Part shown: in pieces, positions 25,021 to 34,008 of the stretch
Numbering within the stretch: the first letter of the stretch is position 1
How the letters are laid out: each line of letters starts with the position of its first letter
Assembly (NCBI GenBank): GCA_964618895.1
Contig: CAZUDO010000010.1
Span: forward strand, 62,001-126,000
Length of the DNA stretch: 64,000 nt
Reading direction: 5' to 3'
Source of the DNA: CAZUDO01 sp964618895
Lineage (GTDB): Bacteria > Desulfobacterota > Binatia > DP-6
Program-made: the position numbers and the translations under genes
The notes under the pieces: generated by a model
The model's database searches: none
What the model was told of the DNA's origin: nothing
What the model saw: the letters and a program-made list of their open reading frames with translations, nothing else

Positions 25021-28000
25021 TCAGCGCGCGAAGGTGCTGCGCGGAACCAGCAGACGGCGCATGTCCTGGCGAAGCCGGTCGGTGGCACGGCGGAGCGCCT
25101 TGCCGTCGGCGCGCCGGCCACGGGCGAAGCTGGCAGCGACCAGACGCCGCGAGCGTCCTTGCCCGACCGTGGCCACGAATGCGCGCAGGTTCCCGGGGGT
25201 ATCGCCGAGCACCGTCAGGGCGAAGCGCAGGCGGACGGTCGGGTCCTGGAGTGACCCCGGCATGCCGGAGTTTGCGAGCCGCCCTGCCAAGGTCAGCACG
25301 ACGAGCTCGAGGTCACGTTGCACGGTGCTCATGAGCGTCCGCAGGCGATCCGCCGGCCCCCGGGGTCCGGCGACGACCTCACAGCTCGTCGGCTGCCCGA
25401 CGGCCAGGCAGGCACCGCTGCTCGCTCGATCGACCAGCACCGCGAGCCCGTTGATCCGTCCGAGGAGTTCGACGGCGGCACGGAAGGGAGCGTCGAGCAC
25501 GGTGCATTGCTCCCCGGACCCATCGGCGCTGTGGATGCATGTGCCGGCGACGCACGTGTCCTGCGTGCATGGGTCACCGTCCTCCGCACAGTAGGCGGCC
25601 TCGTCCACCGCCCGGCGTGTGCACCCGTCCGGGGCGGCGTCCGGCGCGCCGGGGTTGCAGACCGAGGCGGCGCATTCGACGCGTGCGCCGCAACGGGTGT
25701 CGATCGGCGCGTGCACGCACGTTTGGTCGAAGCAGCGGTCCTCGGTGCATGCGCGGCCGTCGTCACAGTCGGCATCCACGAGACAGCAGCCCGCGATCGA
25801 CGCGCCGCGACAAGCCCCGGCCTGGCACTCGTCGGGCGCCGTGCAGGCGTCGCTGTCGTCGCACGCGCTCCCCGGTGGCATCAGGGGTGTCGAACACCGG
25901 CCGGTGGCCGGATCACACGTGCCAGGGGCATGGCAGGCGTCTGCCGACGTGCACACCACCGGCGCAGCACCGACGCACCGGCCCGTGCGGCAGGTGTCGG
26001 TGCGGGTGCACGCGTCGTCATCGTTGCAGGCGGTGCCGTCCGGGCGGACGGTGGCCGCAGGGCACGTCGCGTCGTGCCCGTCGCACTGCTCGGCGGGGTC
26101 GCATTCGCCGGTCGATGGCCGGCAGACGACGAACGCGCCGACGACGCTGTCGGCGGGGCAGGTTGGTGTCATGCCGTCACACATCTCGACGACGTCGCAG
26201 GCCCCGCCGGCCGGGCGGCAGGTCTGACCTGCGTTGCCGGCCTCGTGGTGGCATGCGACGTCCGCGCCGTCACAGCGATCGACGGTGCACGGGCTGCCAT
26301 CGTCCGCACACGCCGTGTCCGCGGCGGCGCGAGCATCGACCGGGCAGTCGGGCGAGGTGCCGGCGCAGCGCTCGAGCACATCGCACTCGTCGGCGACCGC
26401 TCGGCAGACGGTGCCTGCCGCCGTGAGCAGGTCGCCGGGGCACGTGGTTCGCGTGCCGTCGCAGCGCTCGGGTGGATCGCACGTACCGCTACTGGAGCGG
26501 CAGACGCGTGTGCTGTCGGCGACGCGATCGTTCGGGCACGCGAGGCTGGTACCGTCGCAGGTCTCCGTGAGGTCGCAGGGCCCGGCAGCAGGTCGACAGG
26601 CGGTTCCGGGATTGCCGGCCCGGTGGGGGCAAGTGACGTCGATTCCGTTGCACTGATCGACCGTGCAGGGGTTCTGGTCGTCGGAGCATGACGTGCCGGA
26701 GTCCATCCGCGTGTCGTCGGGACATTCGTCGCCCCGGCCGTCGCACGCCTCGGCCACGTCACATTCGCCGGCACGGGGACGACAGACGGCGATGCTCTTC
26801 GTGTCCGCCGGACACGCACGTTCCCGGCCGCTACAGCGTTCGACGAGATCGCACGCGCCGGCAGCCGGGCGGCACACCGTGCCTGCAGTGAGCAGCACGT
26901 CGACGGGGCAATCGTCGGTTGCGCCGTCGCAACGCTCGGTGGCGTCGCAGTCGTCGGCGGCGACGCGACAGATCGCGGTGCTCTTGAGGTCGCCGGGGCA
27001 TGCCGGGTCGGTGCCCGTGCACCGTTCGGAGAGGTCGCACGCGCCGGCAGCCGGACGGCACGTCGCGCCGGCGTTTCCGGCCGGGTGGTGGCACGTGTTT
27101 GTGGTGCCGTCGCAGGCGTCGGCGGTGCAGGGAGTGCCATCTTCGGTGCACACGGTGCCGGCGGACTTGCGGGCGTCGATCGGGCAGGTGGCGTTGGTGC
27201 CGGTGCACGCCTCGGGAAGATCGCATTCACCGACAGTCGGGCGGCAGATCGTGCCGCCGTTGCCGGCCGGGTGCACGCATCGACCACTGCCATCGCACTG
27301 ATCGATGGTGCAGGGGTTCTCGTCGTCGCTGCAGACGATGCCCCCGTTGGCGAAGCAGGAGTCTGCCGCCTCGTTGCAGGAGCGCGCGCACTCGGGTCCG
27401 GCCGCGCACGGGTCACCGCGGTGGACGCTACAGGCGCCGGTACGGCAGACCTCCGTGCCGTTGCAGAAGAGCCCGTCATCGCACGACGCGGCGTTGTCCG
27501 GGTGGGCGCACCGACCGGCTCCGTCACAGGTATCATCCGTGCAGCCGTTGCCGTCGTCTGTACAGAGCGTGTCGGTGGATTGGAACGCGTCCACGGGGCA
27601 GGTGGGGCTCGTCCCAGAGCAGGTCTCGGTGCGGTCGCACTCCCCGGCTGCCGGCCGGCAGACTGCGCCGGCGTTGCCGGCAGGATGTCGGCACGCAGCG
27701 TCGGTGCCGTCGCACCGATCGCGGGTGCAGGGATTGCCGTCGTCGGTGCAGGGGGTGTTGGGGGGAAGCCTGCCATCGGTGGGGCAGGCGGCTGCCGTGC
27801 CGGAGCAGGTGTCGGCCGCGTCGCACTCGCCGGCGGCTGGGCGGCAGACGGCGAGCGAGGGCAGGAACGCATCCGCGGGGCAGGCCGGAGCGGTCCCGTC
27901 GCAGCGCTCCTCGCGGTCGCATGGGCCGGCACTGGCACGGCACACGGTCCCGTCTGGCTGGCGCGCGTCGGTGGGGCAGGTGGGCCCGGCGCCGGTACAG

Positions 28001-30357
28001 TGCTCGTCCAGATCGCACGCGCCGGCGGCGGGGCGGCAGACGGTGGCTGACGCCAGGACTCCGTCCGCCGGGCAATCGGTCGCGGTGCCGCTGCAGTGCT
28101 CCGCCCGATCGCAGTCGCCGACCGCAGGGCGGCAGGCCGTCGTCGAGGGGACGAAGACGTCGGCGGGGCACGCCGGGTCGCTGCCGGTGCAGGTCTCGGC
28201 GCGGTCACACACCCCGGCGGTGGGCCGACAGAGAGTGCCGGCGTTGCCGGCCGGGTGGGTGCACGCGCCGCTGCCGTCACACTGGTCGCGGGTGCACGGG
28301 GTGGCGTCGTCGGTGCACGCGGTGCCGGGGGGCGCGAAGCAGGAGTCCGCGGCCTCGTCGCAGGCGCGGGCACACTCAGTACCCGCGGCGCAGGGATCGC
28401 CGGCATGCACGCCGCACGCGCCGTTTCGACAGGTGTCGAGCCCGTTGCAGAACAGGCCATCGTCGCACGGGGCGGTGTTGTCTACGTGTATGCAGGTGCC
28501 ACTGCCGTCACACTGGTCTTCCGTGCAGGGATTGCCGTCGTCGGTGCAGGGGGTGTTGGCGGGAAGCCTGCCATCGGGGGGGCAGGCGGCTGCCGTCCCG
28601 GAGCAGGTATCGGCGGCGTCGCACTCGCCGGCGGCCGGGCGGCAGACGGTGAGCGAGGGCAGGAACGCATCCGCGGGGCAGGCCGGAGCGGCCCCGTCAC
28701 AGCGCTCCTCTCGGTCGCACGGCCCGGCACTGGCACGGCACACGGTCCCGTCTGGCTGGCGCGCGTCGGTGGGGCAGGTGGGCCCGTCGCCGGTGCAGTG
28801 CTCGTCCAGATCGCACGCGCCGGCGGCGGGGCGACAGACGGTGGCCGACGCCAGGACTCCGTCCGCCGGGCAATCGGCCGCGGTGCCGCTGCAGTGCTCC
28901 GCCCGATCGCAGTCGCCGACCGCAGGGCGGCAGGCTGTCGTCGAGGGGACGAAGACGTCGGCGGGGCACGCCGGGTCGCTGCCGGTGCAGGTCTCGGCGC
29001 GGTCACACACCCCGGCGGTGGGCCGACAGAGAGTGCCGGCGTTGCCGGCCGGGTGGGTGCACGCGCCACTGCCGTCACACTGGTCGCGGGTGCACGGGGT
29101 GGCGTCGTCGGTGCACGCGGTGCCGGGGGGCGCGAAGCAGGAGTCCGCGGCCTCGTCGCAGGTGCGGGCACACTCGGTGCCGGCGGCGCAGGGATCGCCG
29201 GCATGCACGCCGCACGCGCCGTTTCGACAGGTGTCGAGCCCGTTGCAGAACAGGCCATCGTCGCACGGGGCAGTGTTGTCCGTATGTTCACAGGTGCCGC
29301 TGCCGTTGCACCGATCGTCGGTACAGGGATTCACGTCGCTGGCGCAGGTCGTTCCGGCCGGCTGCTGGCTGTCTACGGGGCAGATGGCGCTCGTTCCGGT
29401 GCACGTCTCGGCGCGGTCGCAGTCTCCGCCGGCCAGCCGGCAGACGGCGCCCCCGTTGCCGGCCGGATGCTGACAGGCCACGTCGACGCCGTCGCAGCGA
29501 TCTCGCGTGCACGGGTTGCCGTCGCTCGTGCAGGTGGTTCCCGAGGCACGCCTCGCGTCGAGTGGACACGTGGTGGACGTGCCGGAGCAGGTCTCGGCGA
29601 GGTCACACGCCCCCTCTGCGCGGCGGCAGACCACGCCCGCCGTGAGGACGCTGTCGGCGGGACAGGTGGGACTCGTCCCGGAGCAGGTCTCGGTCACGTC
29701 GCACGCCCCCGCCGCAGCACGGCAGACGGCGGTCGAGGGGAGCAGCGTGTCGGCGGGGCAGTCCGGAGTGGTGCCGGTGCAGCGCTCGACCGCGTCGCAG
29801 GGGCCGGCCAGTGGCCGGCAGACGACCCCGGCGTTGCCAGGGGTGTGCGTGCACGTATTGGAGGCGTCGCAGGTATCGACCGTGCACGGGTTCTGGTCGT
29901 CGCAATCGGTCGCCGTCAGGCAACCGACCACGTCGAGCTGCGCGCTGGCCGCGATCGTGAATGGCGTTCCCGAATCGAGAGGGACCACCAGCGCCGTCGC
30001 CGTGTCGCGAAGCGGACTGGCCTCGTCGGCGGTGATCGTCCCGAGGTGCGCCGCGGTCACCGTGCCGCCCGCGTCGCTGAGCAGCACGGGCGCGGCGAGC
30101 AGGTTGCCGCTCTCGACGTCCCCGATGGCCCGATGGGCCACGTCGACGATCGCATCGATGCGCAGAGGCGGCCCGTCGCTGGCGATCCTGGTGACGACGA
30201 TCGAGCACGTGTAGGCGTCCCCGACGCGGACGACCTGTGTTCCGCTGACGGTGCCACTGCAGCTCTTTTCGATCCGGACGTTCTGCGCGATGGAGGCGCC
30301 GGGGCCGCCGACGAGTGATAGCAAGGTGGCGATTGCGAGATGCTGGCCGAGGCGCAT
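25021..30357 (-). CDS. Giant secreted protein with tandem disintegrin-like Cys repeats
   Basis: 1778 residues from the ATG at 30357. Signal peptide over residues 1-25 (ending SIAQ), then a beta domain of about 120 residues, then about 25 copies of a module of the form CRPxxGxCDxxExCxGxxxxCPxD, mixed with NPCTxDxCDGxGxCxHPAGNxGxxC units. The first module resembles the ECD-loop half of ADAM/snake-venom disintegrin domains; this is from memory. The last 150 residues are non-repetitive and helical with basic tail. Nearly every Cys spacing is kept, consistent with disulfide-rich extracellular folding. Function unknown; adhesion or scaffold roles are guesses. Two adjacent segments are almost identical at the DNA level (listed as a repeat). 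Confidence 0.88.
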   Translation of the reverse strand: MRLGQHLAIATLLSLVGGPGASIAQNVRIEKSCSGTVSGTQVVRVGDAYTCSIVVTRIASDGPPLRIDAIVDVAHRAIGDVESGNLLAAPVLLSDAGGTVTAAHLGTITADEASPLRDTATALVVPLDSGTPFTIAASAQLDVVGCLTATDCDDQNPCTVDTCDASNTCTHTPGNAGVVCRPLAGPCDAVERCTGTTPDCPADTLLPSTAVCRAAAGACDVTETCSGTSPTCPADSVLTAGVVCRRAEGACDLAETCSGTSTTCPLDARRASGTTCTSDGNPCTRDRCDGVDVACQHPAGNGGAVCRLAGGDCDRAETCTGTSAICPVDSQQPAGTTCASDVNPCTDDRCNGSGTCEHTDNTAPCDDGLFCNGLDTCRNGACGVHAGDPCAAGTECARTCDEAADSCFAPPGTACTDDATPCTRDQCDGSGACTHPAGNAGTLCRPTAGVCDRAETCTGSDPACPADVFVPSTTACRPAVGDCDRAEHCSGTAADCPADGVLASATVCRPAAGACDLDEHCTGDGPTCPTDARQPDGTVCRASAGPCDREERCDGAAPACPADAFLPSLTVCRPAAGECDAADTCSGTAAACPPDGRLPANTPCTDDGNPCTEDQCDGSGTCIHVDNTAPCDDGLFCNGLDTCRNGACGVHAGDPCAAGTECARACDEAADSCFAPPGTACTDDATPCTRDQCDGSGACTHPAGNAGTLCRPTAGVCDRAETCTGSDPACPADVFVPSTTACRPAVGDCDRAEHCSGTATDCPADGVLASATVCRPAAGACDLDEHCTGAGPTCPTDARQPDGTVCRASAGPCDREERCDGTAPACPADAFLPSLAVCRPAAGECDAADTCSGTAAACPTDGRLPPNTPCTDDGNPCTRDRCDGTDAACRHPAGNAGAVCRPAAGECDRTETCSGTSPTCPVDAFQSTDTLCTDDGNGCTDDTCDGAGRCAHPDNAASCDDGLFCNGTEVCRTGACSVHRGDPCAAGPECARSCNEAADSCFANGGIVCSDDENPCTIDQCDGSGRCVHPAGNGGTICRPTVGECDLPEACTGTNATCPIDARKSAGTVCTEDGTPCTADACDGTTNTCHHPAGNAGATCRPAAGACDLSERCTGTDPACPGDLKSTAICRVAADDCDATERCDGATDDCPVDVLLTAGTVCRPAAGACDLVERCSGRERACPADTKSIAVCRPRAGECDVAEACDGRGDECPDDTRMDSGTSCSDDQNPCTVDQCNGIDVTCPHRAGNPGTACRPAAGPCDLTETCDGTSLACPNDRVADSTRVCRSSSGTCDPPERCDGTRTTCPGDLLTAAGTVCRAVADECDVLERCAGTSPDCPVDARAAADTACADDGSPCTVDRCDGADVACHHEAGNAGQTCRPAGGACDVVEMCDGMTPTCPADSVVGAFVVCRPSTGECDPAEQCDGHDATCPAATVRPDGTACNDDDACTRTDTCRTGRCVGAAPVVCTSADACHAPGTCDPATGRCSTPLMPPGSACDDSDACTAPDECQAGACRGASIAGCCLVDADCDDGRACTEDRCFDQTCVHAPIDTRCGARVECAASVCNPGAPDAAPDGCTRRAVDEAAYCAEDGDPCTQDTCVAGTCIHSADGSGEQCTVLDAPFRAAVELLGRINGLAVLVDRASSGACLAVGQPTSCEVVAGPRGPADRLRTLMSTVQRDLELVVLTLAGRLANSGMPGSLQDPTVRLRFALTVLGDTPGNLRAFVATVGQGRSRRLVAASFARGRRADGKALRRATDRLRQDMRRLLVPRSTFAR
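27731..29280 (-). repeat. Recent 798-bp in-frame tandem duplication
   Basis: Bases 27731-28482 match 28529-29280 with a constant offset of 798 bp and no indels; I count only a small percentage of mismatches by eye. 798 bp is 266 codons, so the frame is kept. Both copies encode the same series of Cys modules starting in the PCDDGLFCNGLDTCRNG unit. The similarity falls off sharply outside these limits. Confidence 0.9.
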
Positions 30358-30484
30358 GGCGCCGTTCAGTTACCACATCCGGGGCGTCGGGCGCACGGAA
30401 AACGCGGCACGGAACATCGCACGGCACGCGCACTGCGGCTTCCGTTGCGGCCGCATGGGGCGCCCGCTACCCTCCGGCCGCGTG

Positions 30485-31834
30485 ATGCTGCGCCGGGAAG
30501 TCGCCGTGTTGTCGATGGCCGTCGCGCTGGCGAGCGCGGGCGCATATGCCCAGCATGTCAGCCCAGAGCCAGCCGCCGCGCTCGGACCGCTCGAGGTCAG
30601 CCCCGCGGCGCCGAGTCTCTCGGTGGTGGTGGGGGACGCGGTGCGTTTTACAGCGGCGGCGCAGGGCGCCCACGGGTTCACGTGGTCCCTGTGGGGACGC
30701 GTCATGTCGCGCGATCCGGTGTGGGAGTACGTGCCGGCGCCGGAGGACGCGGGCTGGCAGCAGGTGCAGCTCGAGGTTCGGGATGCGCACGGCAACCGGC
30801 GGACGTACACGTGGGAGGTCGGTGTGGTCGCGGCCGTCGCGCCCGAGGTGGTCGACGTGTCGCCACCGCCTGGCCCGGTTGCCGTGGGCGCGGACGGCAC
30901 CGTGACGCTCCGCTGTGCCGCACGTGTTCCGGCGGCTCGTGCGCATGACCGCGTGCGCTTCCGTTGGGAGCTCGACGATCACGTGGTGCGGCGCGATGTG
31001 CGTGGCGAGGCGTCGGGAAGTTCGGAGGTCACGCTGTCTGCGCTCCCGCCGGGCACGTATCGCGTGGTGGCGCGCGTGACCGAAGACGGGCGTGCGTCCT
31101 CGTTGGTCGAGTGGAGCCTGACGGTCGCCGCTCGCACTCCCGCGCCAGTGCCCCCGCCGCGGGAATCGCCGCTGCATCGCCTGGTCGCGCGCCCCGCGCC
31201 CGGCCAGGTGGAGCGACGGGAGGGGGAGCCGATCACGGTCGTGGTCAACGCCGAACCGGGTGCGACCGGTGTGGTCTACGAGTGGCTCGTGGATGGGCGC
31301 CGCGTCCCGGGCGGATCGACCGGGCGCTTCGAACATCGTACGTTGCGCCGCGGCCGGCATCGGCTCGACGTGCGTGCTGCGATCGACGGCGCGCGGATCG
31401 GCGACCTTGGGTGGACCGTGGTCATCCGTCCGCCCGAGATCGCGACCCCGCCGGCTCCGCCGGAAATACGCGTCGAAGCACCGCCGGCGCCCCCGGCGCT
31501 GGCGGAACAGGAGGTTCGTGCCTGGGTCGAAGAGTACGCGCGGGCCTGGTCACGGAAGGACGTCGGTGCCCTGCGCCGCATGGGGCAGGTGCGGACCGCC
31601 GCCGATGCGGATCGCCTCGAGCGATACTTCGGGACCATCGAGGCGCTGCATGTAGAGGTGCGAGTATTGGCGCTACGCGTCGAGGGGGAACGGGCGGCGG
31701 TCGAGCTCGAGCGTATCGATACGGTGACCGATCCGACCGGCCACCGCCAGGAGCTGCGTCTTCCACCGTTGCGCAAGCAGATCGAGCGTACCCCGGAAGG
31801 ACTGCAGTTTGCCGAGGACGACGGACGAGGGTGA
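30485..31834 (+). CDS. Exported Ig-like repeat protein with C-terminal NTF2-like domain
   Basis: 449 residues from the ATG at 30485, with a signal peptide ending near AYAQ (residue 22). Three Ig-like or PKD-like beta domains follow (LEVSPAAPSLSVVVGDAVRF; VVDVSPPPGPVAVGADGTVT; VARPAPGQVERREGEPITVV), then a Pro-rich linker. The C-terminal 110 residues (EVRAWVEEYARAWSRKDVGAL ... VELERIDTVTDPTGH) look like an NTF2/SnoaL-fold cone domain. It is divergent from the giant Cys-repeat gene with about 127 bp between starts. Function unknown; periplasmic or surface binding protein is the likely class. Confidence 0.8.
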   Translation: MLRREVAVLSMAVALASAGAYAQHVSPEPAAALGPLEVSPAAPSLSVVVGDAVRFTAAAQGAHGFTWSLWGRVMSRDPVWEYVPAPEDAGWQQVQLEVRDAHGNRRTYTWEVGVVAAVAPEVVDVSPPPGPVAVGADGTVTLRCAARVPAARAHDRVRFRWELDDHVVRRDVRGEASGSSEVTLSALPPGTYRVVARVTEDGRASSLVEWSLTVAARTPAPVPPPRESPLHRLVARPAPGQVERREGEPITVVVNAEPGATGVVYEWLVDGRRVPGGSTGRFEHRTLRRGRHRLDVRAAIDGARIGDLGWTVVIRPPEIATPPAPPEIRVEAPPAPPALAEQEVRAWVEEYARAWSRKDVGALRRMGQVRTAADADRLERYFGTIEALHVEVRVLALRVEGERAAVELERIDTVTDPTGHRQELRLPPLRKQIERTPEGLQFAEDDGRG

Positions 31835-31839
31835 GCGAC

Positions 31840-31868
31840 TTGTCTCGACCCGGAGCCGTTGTTATTGA
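31840..31868 (+). promoter_or_regulatory. Possible promoter of tRNA-Leu/tig
   Basis: TTGTCT (31840-31845) and TATTGA (31863-31868) are separated by 17 bp and lie about 30 bp upstream of the tRNA-Leu 5' end. Match to the sigma-70 consensus is partial. Confidence 0.3.
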
Positions 31869-31898
31869 TGGTCGCGCTTGCGACACGAACGAGCCCAC

Positions 31899-31978
31899 GC
31901 GAGAGTGGCGGAACTGGCAGACGCACGAGACTTAGGATCTCGCGGGCAACCGTGGGGGTTCGACTCCCCCCTCTCGCA
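31899..31978 (+). tRNA. tRNA-Leu (anticodon TAG)
   Basis: 7-bp acceptor stem (GCGAGAG/CTCTCGC), A at the discriminator position, anticodon stem CGAGA/TCTCG with loop CTTAGGA giving anticodon TAG, a long class II variable arm, and a GGGGG-TTCGACT-CCCCC T-arm. CCA is not encoded. Lies 34 bp upstream of the trigger factor start. Confidence 0.95.
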
Positions 31979-32011
31979 TGTCGCGACGGGCGGACCGTGC
32001 CCATAAAGGAC

Positions 32012-33307
32012 ATGCGGGTTACAGTCGAGGATCTGACCCCGGTCCAGAAGCGGCTCCGGGTCGAAGTTCCGGCGGCACGAGTCCAGGAGGCGATCGATCG
32101 CGCCTTCCAGCTCGTCGGGCAGCGGGCGCGGCTGCCCGGCTTCCGGCCGGGAAGGGCGCCGCGCTCGGTCCTCGAACGGATGTTCGGCGAGCAGGTACGG
32201 CATGATGTGTTCGGCCGCCTGCTGGAAGAGTCGTTTCAGGAGGCCGTCGAGCAACACGGGCTCGCGCCCGTCGGCACACCCAACGTCGACGCGCAGCCCC
32301 CTGCCCTTGGCGAAGCACTCCAGTACTCCGCCACGCTCGACGTACGCCCCGCCATCATCGTGGGCGATCTCGCGGGGCTCGAGGTCTCGCGACCCGAGAC
32401 GGCGGTGACCGGGGACGATCTCCAGCGCGTGCTGCACCGAATGCGTGAGTCCGCGGCCCAGCTTCGCCCGGTGACGGAGCGATCGGTCGTCGAGGCGGGC
32501 GACGTGGTCACCATCAACGTGGTCAGTCTGCTCGCGGGGGGCGAGCCCGAGCGTCGAGAGGGCGTCCTGGTCGAGGCCGGCGCAGGTTCGTTCCCGCTTG
32601 CCCTCGAGCGGCAGCTGGTGGGACAGCATCGCGGGGCACGGCTCTCCCTCCGGGTCCCGTACCCTGCCGACTACCCTAACCCCGGCTTGGCGGGAAAGAC
32701 CGCCGAGTTCGAGGTCGAGGTCGGGGACCTCCGCCAGAAGGAGCTCCCGTCGCTCGACGACGACTTCGCGCGTGATCACGGTCGTTGTGAGACGCTGGCG
32801 GAGCTCCGCGAGCGTGTGCGCGTCGACCTCGAGCGCGAGGCCGCGCGACGCGCCAACCAGGCGGTTCGTGAGGCCGTCCTCGACCAGGCGCTCACGCGCC
32901 ATTCCTTTGACGTTCCTTCATCGCTCGTCGATCGTCGAACCGAAACCCTGCTTGCGACCCTCGACGTGCGCCTGCCCGAAGGGGCGGGGCAGGCGCAGGC
33001 GCTCAAGGAGCTGCGCGAGCGCGTCCGGCCGAGCGCGGAGCGTCAGGTGCGCGGGGAACTCCTGCTCGATGCGATCGCGGCGCGCGACGGGCTTGCAGTG
33101 GCGGACGATGAGGTAGACGCTGCAGTAGATGCCATCGCAGTGCGCGAGCGACAGGCGGTGGAGAAGGTGCGATCGCTCTACCAGCGTCCGGAAGCCCGGA
33201 CCGCGCTACGGGCCAATCTCGTACGGGATCGCGCGCTGACCAGGATGGTCGACTCAGCAAGAGTCGTGCCGGCTTCCGGTGGGGCGAGCGTTGCCCATGA
33301 AAAGTAA
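32012..33307 (+). CDS. tig: Trigger factor, ribosome-associated chaperone
   Basis: 431 residues; the ATG at 32012 follows AAAGGA. The N-terminal ribosome-binding domain shows the signature GFRPGRAPRSVLE (residues 45-60), the middle domain has a divergent FKBP-type fold (VEAGAGSFPLALERQLVG, PADYPNPGLAGKTAEFEVEV), and a long helical C-terminal arm domain ends the protein. It meets nascent chains at the ribosome exit and is the usual first gene of the tig-clpP-clpX-lon block. The upstream part of the long frame overlaps tRNA-Leu and is not coding. Confidence 0.95.
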   Translation: MRVTVEDLTPVQKRLRVEVPAARVQEAIDRAFQLVGQRARLPGFRPGRAPRSVLERMFGEQVRHDVFGRLLEESFQEAVEQHGLAPVGTPNVDAQPPALGEALQYSATLDVRPAIIVGDLAGLEVSRPETAVTGDDLQRVLHRMRESAAQLRPVTERSVVEAGDVVTINVVSLLAGGEPERREGVLVEAGAGSFPLALERQLVGQHRGARLSLRVPYPADYPNPGLAGKTAEFEVEVGDLRQKELPSLDDDFARDHGRCETLAELRERVRVDLEREAARRANQAVREAVLDQALTRHSFDVPSSLVDRRTETLLATLDVRLPEGAGQAQALKELRERVRPSAERQVRGELLLDAIAARDGLAVADDEVDAAVDAIAVRERQAVEKVRSLYQRPEARTALRANLVRDRALTRMVDSARVVPASGGASVAHEK

Positions 33308-33350
33308 AGTCGGTACAATCCGACCAGCCGCAGAGGGACCCGCCTCCGAC

Positions 33351-33959
33351 ATGCACGCCAACCTCGTCCCGATAGTCATCGAGCAGACCGGCCGCGGCGA
33401 ACGGGCCTACGATATCTTCTCCCGTCTGCTGCGGGACCGGATCGTCATCATCGGTTACCCGATCAACGATGACATCGCCAACCTGGTGGTTGCGCAGCTG
33501 CTTTTCCTCGAGTCGGAGGACCCGGAGAAGGACATCTACATGTACATCAATTCCCCGGGAGGCTCCGTGACCGCGGGTCTCGCGATCTACGACACCATGC
33601 AGTACATCAAGCCCGAGGTCTCCACCCTGTGCGTCGGGCAGGCCGCGAGCATGGCGGCTTGGCTCCTGTCCGCCGGGGCCAAGGGCAAGCGTTTCGCGCT
33701 CCCGCATGCCCGGATCATGATCCACCAGCCGCTCGGGGGGGTGCAGGGACAGGCCACCGACATTGACATCCAGGCCCGGGAGATCATCCGGTTGCGCGAG
33801 CAGATGAACAACATCCTCGTGAAGCACACCGGGCAGAGCCTCAAGAAGATCGAGAAGGACACGGACCGGGATCTTTTCCTTACCGGCAAGCAGGCCGTCG
33901 AGTACGGTCTCGTCGACGAGGTCATCGTCTCCCGGCCGGGGAAGGTCAAGGTCGGATGA
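33351..33959 (+). CDS. clpP: ATP-dependent Clp protease proteolytic subunit
   Basis: 202 residues from the ATG at 33351, where the family's conserved LVPIVIEQTGRGERAYDI begins; an earlier ATG at 33297 would overlap the tig stop. Catalytic triad visible as Ser100 (GQAASMAAWLL), His125 (ARIMIHQP) and Asp174 (KDTDRDLFL). The protein forms the double-ring chamber that degrades substrates fed by ClpX or ClpA. Followed 49 bp later by clpX. Confidence 0.96.
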   Translation: MHANLVPIVIEQTGRGERAYDIFSRLLRDRIVIIGYPINDDIANLVVAQLLFLESEDPEKDIYMYINSPGGSVTAGLAIYDTMQYIKPEVSTLCVGQAASMAAWLLSAGAKGKRFALPHARIMIHQPLGGVQGQATDIDIQAREIIRLREQMNNILVKHTGQSLKKIEKDTDRDLFLTGKQAVEYGLVDEVIVSRPGKVKVG

Positions 33960-34008
33960 GGCATGACCAACGTCTCGTGCCGGCAAGACCGCGGGGTAAG
34001 GGGGCGTA

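Noticed and set aside
25318..30318. Plus-strand and alternative minus-strand frames through the Cys-repeat gene
   Set aside because: All are shadows of the real minus-strand gene. Their compositions are Arg/Ala/Gly or Ser/Pro-rich and they carry the same repeat period.
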